A program made the translations under genes and the position numbers. DNA of 64,000 nucleotides, taken from Cylindrotheca closterium (Eukaryota > Bacillariophyta > Bacillariophyceae > Bacillariales > Bacillariaceae). Under the pieces are notes generated by a model. It was given only the letters and a program-made list of their open reading frames with translations. It was not told where the DNA came from and ran no database searches. Where the stretch lies: contig CAKOGP040002402.1 of assembly GCA_933822405.4 (NCBI GenBank), positions 57,128 through 121,127 on the forward strand, given 5' to 3'. Shown piece after piece: positions 23,424 to 31,608 of the stretch (within the stretch, counting starts at the first letter, position 1; each line of letters opens with the position of its first letter).

Positions 23424-25250
23424 ATGATGACCTTGAACGCAACATTGTATCTACTTGGATTTGCAGCAATAAGTCAAGCGCTTGCTCTAGACTTGACAGC
23501 TTCTCCTGGACAAATTTGGAGGCAACAACTGTTTGCGGCCACAGGCGGAAATTCTCACCCCCGATGGATCCGAGGTCATTGCAATTGCAAACGATGGTAA
23601 GGTAGCATCTTATCGCTCCAGTGATGGAGAGCCACTGTGGAACCACAACCCGCCAGGTGATGATGGGAGTGCCGCTTTCAGGGTTGAGACTTTCAGTGGG
23701 ATTACCTTCTCCACGGCAAACTCCGAAAGCAGTTTCATGGTGTACTCTGTGACGTACAAGGACGAGGACAGTGCTGGCAACGACTACACGTAAGGAAAAT
23801 CTTCAATGGATCCATTTGATGTGAAAATCAATCTAGTATTCGTTCTCAACTCCTCTTTCATTCCAGCGTTGTTGTCAAGCGTGATATGTATGGAGATCTC
23901 CTTTCTGTATCTCCGAGCTTGGAGGGAGAGCATTCGGGAAGTCCAGTCGTTTCAGATGATGGTAATTATGTCTTCTTGACCCACAACTCTCCCGACAAGA
24001 CAACAGGTTACTTCTCCATTCTTGATGCGAATCTCGAAATTGTCGTTACAAGATCCAACGCGGGAGCATTTGCACCACCAGGAATCTACCATAGCCCAGA
24101 GGAGGGCTTTTACGATCCTATTCCAGGAGTTGCCGATGGATTTTTGAACACCAATGATTTGATCATGTGGTCGTTGACTCCACAAGTCCCCAATGCCCCT
24201 GTACCTAGTGGTCGCATTTTTGCCTTCCAATTTGCAAGAGACTATGAAATTAGAGATATCGACACACTCAACTACTTCAATACGGGAACGGATCGTGCAT
24301 TCAGGACTATCACACCCCCTGTCATCACGAACAAAGGACGCAGTGTCTATTGGAGTACTTCCCGAAGTGAGTTTTTTGGCTTCATTGGAAACCCAGGGGT
24401 GGACCGAGCTCGATTCAACCGCAACCCAAACCTTAGGATACAATTTGAGATGAATGCGCAATGGAGCGGACAACCAATTTTCTCCACTCCCGCTGTATCC
24501 ACGGAAGCAGATGGCAGTGCTGTTGTTTTTGGTGGAAGTGCATCAAATGAATTCTTTCGTTTCGCCCACTTCTTCAATGGGACTGATGGCGAGGCATCGA
24601 GAATTTTGATTGCGAGAACTCCAGTCACAACTGCGACATCTACTCTCATTGTGACCTCACCTGTTATTGATCCACTTGCAAGGGCCGTCTACTATGTTGA
24701 AAGCGATGGTACATTGCATCAGGCCAATTATGATACCATAGAAGATATTTGGACCGAGACCATTCCCGATGGGGTCCAAGGTGAAATGGCAATGAACGCA
24801 GATGGTTCGATTCTCTATGTCATGAGTGTCGAGGGCAGAATCATTGCCCTTGGTGTCGCTGAAGAGGCGCCATCCATGAGCCCGACTACGGAACCCGTAA
24901 GTGTACCATCTATGAGCCCGACTGCGGAACCCTCAGGTATACCATCCATGAGCCCGACTGCGGAACCCTCAAGTGTACCATCCATGAGCCCGACTGCGGA
25001 ACCCTCAAGTGTACCATCCATGAGCCCGACTGCGGAACCCTCAGGTGTACCATCCATGAGCCCGAGTGCGGAACCCTCAGGTGTACCATCAATGAGCTCG
25101 ACTGCGGAACCCTCAAGTGTACCACTTATGAGGCCCGTTGCGGAACCTACAAGAGGTGGTGATTCTATTGATGGGACAGGTGATAGTGGTGCTTTCACAA
25201 AACCCATGCAGCTCGCTGTCATATCTCTACTGTACACCTTCCTTCTGTAA
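23424..25250 (+). pseudogene. Beta-propeller gene copy 2, frameshifted in exon 1
   Basis: This copy aligns with 20335-22343 through the same leader, signal peptide, 77-nt intron (23790-23866) and propeller. The ATG offset between copies is 3089, while the offset after codon 44 is 3060, showing a 29-nt deletion at about 23551. The frame then reaches a stop near 23598, so the signal peptide is cut off from the propeller. From there to 25250 the original frame stays open: exon 2 (23867-25250) is complete. The stalk has eight near-perfect 36-nt units and the same hydrophobic tail. The intact remainder says the break is recent, or is an assembly or allele error. No downstream ATG would restore secretion. 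Confidence 0.75.
24876..25163 (+). repeat. 36-nt coding tandem repeat (eight units)
   Basis: Units begin at 24876, 24912, 24948, 24984, 25020, 25056, 25092 and 25128, exactly 36 bases apart, each encoding about MSPTAEPSSVPS. The corresponding stalk of copy 1 (21900-22250) has the same theme but is much more diverged and longer. Confidence 0.85.
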
Positions 25251-25900
25251 TTGCTGTTTGCAGAACAGTTTCTTTTGCTGAAAAGTCTTTCAATGATCGA
25301 AATTTTGGTAAAGCTAGTTTCTTGCAACAAATGTCATGTTTGATATGAAGGGTGCTGTTTGATTTGTTTTTTGTTTTTAGTTCTAAAATAGGCGTGAATC
25401 ATTCTAGCATATCGAAGCGTCGCAGGACAGGCTTAGGTCAGTACAAGTTCAGTATCAAATGGGTAGTTGTTCAGCTGGCGTTTTGTCTGTTATTGATAGG
25501 ATGGATGCGTGCAGTGGTGGATTAGTGGTGTAATGGACAATATAGGTTCACTGCGTCTTCCTAAATATCCTGTAATTGGTTGCACTCAAAAGAACTAAAA
25601 ATGTACGCGTTCAACGAACACCGGCGGGTCAAGTAACACGATTCATGAGATTCGTAGAATTTCTACGCAGTCAAAGAAAACGGTTAAAAATACAGCTGCA
25701 TAGGTATTCTGAATAAGTGAAAAGGCAACATTTCAATATGGGTGGTGCAGGGATGACGTAAGTTCACTGGGAATGATGGGCACTTTACGCTTTTCTTAGC
25801 TTAGTATTATTCTGAATCAGATTTCTCATCAACCTGCCACTCACAAATAATAAGAATTCCAGTGTCATCACAGTCACAGATCTTTCGCAAACACTTCAAT
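25251..25900. other. Intergenic; right inverted-repeat arm
   Basis: It contains the duplicated 3' flank of the propeller gene (to about 25560) and, at 25639-25701, the right arm of the inverted repeat. No gene is supported. Confidence 0.6.
25639..25701. repeat. Inverted repeat, right arm
   Basis: Reverse-complement partner of 22975-23040; it ends in GCTGCAT, which matches the start of the left arm. Confidence 0.75.
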
Positions 25901-26164
25901 ATGAGTTGCAATCTTCCATCAAACAATCATGATCGAGAAACAAACAGTAGTCTGCTGCAAGGAACAGCACCGCATGATGATGATGAAGCAGTATTCCAGA
26001 TGACGACACCAAGAACTGCGACAGAGTTGGTCGACGAGTCCATCGCCATCATCAACGAAACTGAAGATCTGGATGGGATTAACACTTACATATGCGATGG
26101 CGACTACACGCCCGATCAATTGAATGGCGGTGACAACAGAAATGGGGATCTTCCAAAGCAATAA
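25901..26164 (+). CDS. Small acidic hypothetical protein
   Basis: Frame of 87 residues from ATG 25901 (an earlier start is only GTG). The product is hydrophilic and acidic, with DDDE and a C-terminal Asn/Asp/Gly-rich region. It has no signal peptide, membrane span or recognised motif. It could be a real small protein, a first exon or chance; the evidence is length and composition only. Confidence 0.25.
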   Translation: MSCNLPSNNHDRETNSSLLQGTAPHDDDEAVFQMTTPRTATELVDESIAIINETEDLDGINTYICDGDYTPDQLNGGDNRNGDLPKQ

Positions 26165-26471
26165 TCCGAGGTCGCAGGCAGGCTATGCAGCCTCGAACCA
26201 TTTCATCTTTGCCGTATTCCACGGCGTCTTGAAGCCATCCCATCAGAGTCTATGTACCGGCAGCAAGTAAGCAATTTTGTAGGTTAGGAATAGTAACAAT
26301 AGAATGGCTATTACATATTATTATTTCGCTACGTTATTTTGAAAATCTCAAATGATCTCGCATAATCAAAACGGCGTTTGACACTCTCGTATAATTGCTA
26401 ACTGGAAAGTCGGGAGACATGTTACTCACAATGTTGTTGGCACAATACATGTTGGTAGTCATTTATCTTAT
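26165..26471. other. Short intergenic spacer
   Basis: Spacer of 307 bp between convergent genes; nothing recognised. Confidence 0.5.
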
Positions 26472-27950
26472 CTACTGAGCTTTGAGGGCATCCAACAGTT
26501 CTCGAATCGGCAATAGGACATGGGACAAGATTGCTTTCAGATTCTTTCGTTGCCTCCAAGATAGAATCGTTATTGTCAGAGACAAGATGACTTGTGACTT
26601 GAAATACGGGTTAGTATTCCGCGCTAATGTCACTTGTCGCATGGTTTCGTGTATTTTGTGGTGTGCAAAACTAACCAGTCGATCGATCCACGTCTGATGC
26701 TTTGGATTGTGTGGAAGGGGATAGTAGGATATGGGCGAAGTCGGGGGCGCCTCTTCCTGGAATGGCACCATCGATGTCTCCTGCTTTTCTTTTACATTCA
26801 AGTCGTCGCTTTCGTTGACTTGATTCGCCACTGAAGCTGCTTCTAGGCTTGCTTTCCATGACTCGTCAATTATCTTCATTGCTATTGGCGATAGAAATTC
26901 ATTCGCCTCGACTGATGTCGTTGCTTCTGCAATCTTCATGTCATCTTCATTGATATCGCAGTTGATACGACTCCACATTTCTTGGATGAGACGGATCGTC
27001 CTATGCTGCGGATGGTCCGCCATTGTGACTGCCAGTAGGCACGCATTAATGTCTTGTAGCGTCGCATCCCAATTCAATGGTGTTTTTGGACCACCACCAC
27101 CTGATTTCGGTTGTTGGTCTATTCGCATAACCTTTTCCAAGTGACCCATGAAATCAGTTGCGAGCTTGGGATTCCGAATACGTGGTAGCTGATGTGTCAG
27201 GCATTCGATCCATAGTTCTTCTCTTGGACTAATGGTGGTGGCTGCTGGTTGGCACAATGCATCAGAATCGTAAATTTCACTAGATTGTCTACACAGTACA
27301 GAGACATTCCACTCCAATGATTCTTTCCAGAGACCTTGCGCTTGCCAAAACTGCATCCAGACGCAAAATGCCTCCAAGCCAATCGAAGAATTCGAGAGAG
27401 ATTCAGTCATGAGTTTCCACAGGTGTTTTGAGTGATTCTGGCTGCTGTGCTTTCGACTCCTCCTCCAAAGGGAAGCAGTAGATGACTCTTTCATCTGCAA
27501 TTGCGCATCCTTCTCTTCGGTTGCTTGTAATGCAATGACGATCATTTCATCCAAAGTTGTTGGTTCCGTCATAGGTTCGTCACGGCAGTCGACGTGAATA
27601 TCAACATCCTTATTGCTTTCAGCATAATAGTACCAATGCGGTATTTGACAGTTCAGATTTACTATCCAGCTGCTCTTTGTATCATCTTGTACTAATATTT
27701 GACTCTTCGCGGATCTTGAATTAGTGTCATGCTGCTGGATAGATTGGAAATAGTCACTGCAAATGGCAATCGCTTCATCGTACTTTCGCTGCAACAAGCA
27801 GCGTTGGGCTTGTCGAAGTCGCTGATACTGTTTTTTGTCAAAGTCTTCTTCTTCCACTTGTTGTTGATGATGATGGTGATGGTGATGGTGACTCGGGTGC
27901 TCTTGGAAGCCATTAGCGCCAACTTTTGATGAGCTCTGGAACTTTTCCAT
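26472..27950 (-). CDS. Tail-anchored TPR-like protein, possible PEX26-type peroxin
   Basis: Intronless, 492 residues from ATG 27950 (the frame extends upstream only to TTG). A His-rich N-terminus precedes a helical-repeat region beginning RLRQAQRCLLQRKYDEAIAI, typical of TPR-type helices. Further amphipathic pairs follow, such as WQAQGLWKESLEW and LWIECLTHQLPRI. A single hydrophobic segment (about 445-463, SQVILSLTITILSW) lies about 35 residues from the end, with a basic patch after it. A helical cytosolic body with a C-terminal tail anchor is the architecture of PEX26/PEX15, which recruit the PEX1-PEX6 ATPases to peroxisomes. The assignment rests on architecture and loose resemblance, so it is a hypothesis; another tail-anchored TPR protein is possible. 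Confidence 0.55.
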   Translation of the reverse strand: MEKFQSSSKVGANGFQEHPSHHHHHHHHQQQVEEEDFDKKQYQRLRQAQRCLLQRKYDEAIAICSDYFQSIQQHDTNSRSAKSQILVQDDTKSSWIVNLNCQIPHWYYYAESNKDVDIHVDCRDEPMTEPTTLDEMIVIALQATEEKDAQLQMKESSTASLWRRSRKHSSQNHSKHLWKLMTESLSNSSIGLEAFCVWMQFWQAQGLWKESLEWNVSVLCRQSSEIYDSDALCQPAATTISPREELWIECLTHQLPRIRNPKLATDFMGHLEKVMRIDQQPKSGGGGPKTPLNWDATLQDINACLLAVTMADHPQHRTIRLIQEMWSRINCDINEDDMKIAEATTSVEANEFLSPIAMKIIDESWKASLEAASVANQVNESDDLNVKEKQETSMVPFQEEAPPTSPISYYPLPHNPKHQTWIDRLVSFAHHKIHETMRQVTLARNTNPYFKSQVILSLTITILSWRQRKNLKAILSHVLLPIRELLDALKAQ

Positions 27951-28294
27951 GGTTGTATCATCCGTAATATACAAGCATAAATATATATATTATGTATCTA
28001 CTGTCACCGTAGGACTACCGGTACTGCATATATGCATCATAGTTGAAATGAAACGTACTGTAGTATCGTGCGGCGATGGGTACACGTACTACATCAGACT
28101 CAAACTGACGACTCGCATCGAACGATTTTATTACGCACGTTTCAAACTACTATTTTTAAAATAAAAAAAAGAATAGCATGCGGAAGCGAAAAATAAAACG
28201 CGTCTATGCGATATACTGTACGATGTGCAAACCATACTATACCATACTGTAACATTATTCTCAGAACCCCCCCCCCCCAAGAAGATAGAAGAAA
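27951..28294. other. Divergent promoter region with poly-C tract
   Basis: Between two genes transcribed apart. A run of 12 C (28267-28278) ends 16 bases before the ankyrin ATG, and a TACCGGTA palindrome lies at 28016-28023. Confidence 0.55.
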
Positions 28295-29839
28295 ATGAAC
28301 GAGAGTGCTCCTAATGCGATGTATTATGATGGGCTTCTTATACACAAACCTACTATTCGAGAACGAACATTGTCGCTCGTTCGAACATTGTGGAACGAAG
28401 GCGGCGCCGCAAATGGCAGAGGTTATTGTGCTGGCAAGACACCATTCCATGTGGCATGCGATGAAGGTCGTTTAGAGGTTGTCAAGTCGCTACTGGAGAA
28501 GGGTGCTGACATTGATGCCAAGAGCAATGATGGAAATACGCCATTGCACTTTGCATGCAGGAAAGGTCATTTGGAGATAGTCGAGTTGCTACTCCTGGAG
28601 AATGGTGCTGAAGTGAATGCCAAGAACGATGATGGAAACACACCATTGCACTGCGCATGCAGTCACGGTCATTTGGAGATAGTCGAGTTGCTACTCTTCG
28701 AGAATGGTGCTGACATTGATGCCAAGAACTACGATGAAGAATTCACATCATTGCATGAGGCATGCGATGAAGGTCATTTGGAGATAGTCGAGTTGCTACT
28801 CAAGAAGGGTGCTGACATTGATGCCAAGGACCATGATGGAAAGACACCATTGCACCATGCATGCTGGCAGAAGGGTCATTTAGAGATAGTCGAGCTGCTA
28901 CTCGAGAATGGTGCTGATATTATTAATAAGCATACCAAGAACAATGATGGAATTCCACCATTGTACAAGGCATGCTGCAATGGTCACTTAGAGAGCGCCA
29001 AGTGTCTACTCGAGAAGGGTGCTGACGTCAATCTCGAAAACAATTATCCAAGCACGCCATTGCATATAGCATGCTACAATGGCCATTTGAAAGTAGTCAA
29101 GATGCTGCTCGAGAATGGTGGTGACATTGATGCCAAGAACTATTATGGAAACACACCATGCCATGAGGCATGCTATGGAGGTCATTTAGAGATAGTTATG
29201 TTGCTACTCGAAAATGGTGCTGACATTGATGCCAAGACCAATTGTGGATGCACACTATTGCACTTTGCATGCTACAATGGTCAGTTAGAGACGGCCAAGT
29301 TGCTACTGGAGAGGGGTGCTGACATTAATGCCCAAGACAGTTTTGGAGACACGTCCTTGCACAATGCAAGGGATAGAGGTCATTTGGAGATAGTCGATCA
29401 TTTGAAGATAGTCGAATGGCTTTTAGACAACGGTGCTGACATTGATGCCAAGAACAATGATGGAACGACACCATTGTACAACGCATGCGACGAGGGTCGA
29501 TTGGAGGTAGTCCAGTTGTTATTCGATAAGGGTGCCAACTTGAATGCCACAAAAGCTGATGGAGTGACAGCATTGCATATTGCATGCCGTGAAGGTCATT
29601 TACAGCTGGTCAAATGGCTTGTCGAGAAAGGTGCTGACATTACTGCCCAAGACAGATATTTTGAGAAAACACCATTACACTATGCATGCGATCAAGGTTA
29701 TTTAGAGATAGTCAAGTTCCTTCTCGACAATGGTGCTGACATTGGCTACGGCTACTATCCATTGGACCAGGCGTGTATGAAGAAGAGTCTTAGAGATAGT
29801 CAAGTTGCTAGCCAACTTTCTAGTCGAAAAGGGTGCTGA
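28295..29839 (+). CDS. Ankyrin-repeat protein, C-terminus frameshifted
   Basis: Intronless, 514 residues. After about 45 N-terminal residues there are roughly 14 ankyrin repeats of about 33 residues (consensus G-TPLH-AC-GHLEIVELLLENGADIDAK split across units). One unit carries an extra HLKIV insertion (near residue 370). Ankyrin repeats form protein-binding solenoids; no enzymatic domain is present. Neighbouring repeats are very similar at the DNA level, pointing to recent repeat expansion. At about 29779-29790 the frame leaves the repeat pattern and stops at 29839. The other frame resumes LEIVKLLANFLVEKGADGLAK, so a one- or two-base indel has occurred or the sequence is in error. Confidence 0.8.
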   Translation: MNESAPNAMYYDGLLIHKPTIRERTLSLVRTLWNEGGAANGRGYCAGKTPFHVACDEGRLEVVKSLLEKGADIDAKSNDGNTPLHFACRKGHLEIVELLLLENGAEVNAKNDDGNTPLHCACSHGHLEIVELLLFENGADIDAKNYDEEFTSLHEACDEGHLEIVELLLKKGADIDAKDHDGKTPLHHACWQKGHLEIVELLLENGADIINKHTKNNDGIPPLYKACCNGHLESAKCLLEKGADVNLENNYPSTPLHIACYNGHLKVVKMLLENGGDIDAKNYYGNTPCHEACYGGHLEIVMLLLENGADIDAKTNCGCTLLHFACYNGQLETAKLLLERGADINAQDSFGDTSLHNARDRGHLEIVDHLKIVEWLLDNGADIDAKNNDGTTPLYNACDEGRLEVVQLLFDKGANLNATKADGVTALHIACREGHLQLVKWLVEKGADITAQDRYFEKTPLHYACDQGYLEIVKFLLDNGADIGYGYYPLDQACMKKSLRDSQVASQLSSRKGC

Positions 29840-30090
29840 TGGTCTTGCCAAACCCACAAACGCCATTTCGAATGATGTGTTGCAAGGACGAATAGCACAG
29901 ACATCAAACGTTGTATATATAGCACCTATTATATTACATTATTTCATAGCTCACAGATATATGGTACCAAGAGCAACAGCAAAAGCAACGAATTATCTGT
30001 TGGTATCACCTACCGGTACGTATGCACACGTGTACTCATCACATACTCGACGACGACTCAAATTGATTTTTTTTGCAACAGTAACTTGGA

Positions 30091-31233
30091 TTATTTTTTG
30101 CAACAGAAGGTCAAGAGTTCTGGTCCATCCTCGCCACATAGGAACGGCACGACGCTTTGAATCACTGCATCCATGCCCACAATGGAAAGGCGGTTCTCAG
30201 CTCTTTCATCTGGATCTATGGACCACCCCCAAGTCTTCCACAGAACCAATTCCAGGGTACCAGCCTGAAGTCTTGTTCGATCCAAAAGGCGTATCATTCC
30301 CATGGAATCAAATTTCTGTTCGTCTTGAAACGCAAGTGGAATGTTTGGAGAGTTCTTCAAATCCAATACTTTTAGCCGAGGAAATCCAGCCAAGACTGAG
30401 AGTGGAGGAAGCTTGCTGATAGGCGTGTTACTGGCAAAGATGCTATGCAGTCTTGTCAAGGGAGCAAGGGCGTTGTCTTTAGAGTCGTCATTGTCATTGT
30501 CATTGTTAGTGAAATACTTCAAGTATGGACAACCTCTGACATTCAGCGCTTTCAGTTCGGTCAAGTTGCGAATCCCATCCGGTAGACAAGGGTTGATACA
30601 CTTCAGACGGGCCAACCCGAGATAGACAAGGTTGTGACACTCGTCCCATAAGGCGTTGGGAATTTCCTTCAGGCTAGTACATCCTTCCAAGTAGAGCGAT
30701 GTTAGATTGCGCATTCCACTCCAATCTCGCGGAAGATCCTGCAAATTCGAACAGTGGGTCAAGGTTAGCCGGCTCAGTTGTGTCAGACTGACAAATATTT
30801 CATCCGGCAATTGGGTCAGCGAGGTGCAACGTGGTAGGTCCAATTGTGTGAGTCCCTTTAGTTTCCGTATGGAAGGTGAAACTTTTGCAAGAGCGTGACA
30901 CCTGGAAAAGTGCAGTGATTGTAGCATGGTATCAAATTCAAACAATTCTTCGGGTGTGAACCGAATTTCAAATTCCGAAAGGTCCAAATATTCAATGATT
31001 TGACGGCCAGTCTCGGGACAAACTGATAGCTCGTAGGTTTCATCAAAATCACTAGCCACAATGATGGGGGTGACTTCCCTGAATTCATTCCCGCTCTCGT
31101 CGTCGTCGTCGTCGTCGATGACATCATGATGGTCATCCATTGGTGGCAGCGGAATTTGAATGCAGGCCTTGGCAATTGCTTCTTTGGCTTGATTCACAAG
31201 ACGACCAAGCAGGTAGTCTTGTCCTTGATCCAT
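30091..31233 (-). CDS. Leucine-rich-repeat protein
   Basis: Intronless, 380 residues from ATG 31233. A helical, acidic N-terminus with a poly-Asp run is followed from about residue 95 by leucine-rich repeats of about 24 residues. Examples are LTQLDLPRCTSLTQLPDEIF, LTRLTLTHCSNLQDLP and LTSLYLEGCTSLKEIP, the C-x-L-x2-LP type seen in plant NB-LRR proteins. There is no NB-ARC, kinase, signal peptide or membrane span, so a cytosolic protein-interaction role is inferred. A C-terminal non-LRR tail (DPDERAENRLS to FCCKK) has a diverged copy at 34158-34300. The 3' end converges on the ankyrin gene. Confidence 0.8.
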   Translation of the reverse strand: MDQGQDYLLGRLVNQAKEAIAKACIQIPLPPMDDHHDVIDDDDDDESGNEFREVTPIIVASDFDETYELSVCPETGRQIIEYLDLSEFEIRFTPEELFEFDTMLQSLHFSRCHALAKVSPSIRKLKGLTQLDLPRCTSLTQLPDEIFVSLTQLSRLTLTHCSNLQDLPRDWSGMRNLTSLYLEGCTSLKEIPNALWDECHNLVYLGLARLKCINPCLPDGIRNLTELKALNVRGCPYLKYFTNNDNDNDDSKDNALAPLTRLHSIFASNTPISKLPPLSVLAGFPRLKVLDLKNSPNIPLAFQDEQKFDSMGMIRLLDRTRLQAGTLELVLWKTWGWSIDPDERAENRLSIVGMDAVIQSVVPFLCGEDGPELLTFCCKK

Positions 31234-31608
31234 GCTGTATCTATTTCCCTTTCGCAACTTGGTACTACCGGTATGGTATCAATGAAGCCAGTTTCAAGAT
31301 AGATATGACCGTCATTCATTCATGATAATATCTCGTCCATTCATTTTGATTCATTTTGATTCATTCATTTTGTTCTCACTTATTTGTGATTCAGATGGCG
31401 GGACTCACTCGGGAATGGAACAATCACGATTGAAATTTCAGTTTCTCTGTCATTATTTCACGCAGGCAGGATGCTATTGGCAATACAGTAGTAATAGTAT
31501 TACAATATACATACACGTACATACCGGTATACATATGCAAAGCCTGGTAGTGACAATGACAACGACAGTGATATTCACCCTCGCAGCTACACAAGAAAGA
31601 AGTCCGTC
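31234..31608. other. Divergent promoter region
   Basis: It separates the LRR gene (minus) from the large kinase gene (plus). TACCGGTA occurs at 31266-31273 and 31522-31529, and TTCATT repeats lie near 31312-31370. No gene is seen. Confidence 0.5.

Noticed and set aside
29805..30419. 204-codon plus frame after the ankyrin gene as a separate gene
   Set aside because: Its start is the shifted end of the ankyrin repeats and its later part is antisense to the LRR gene.
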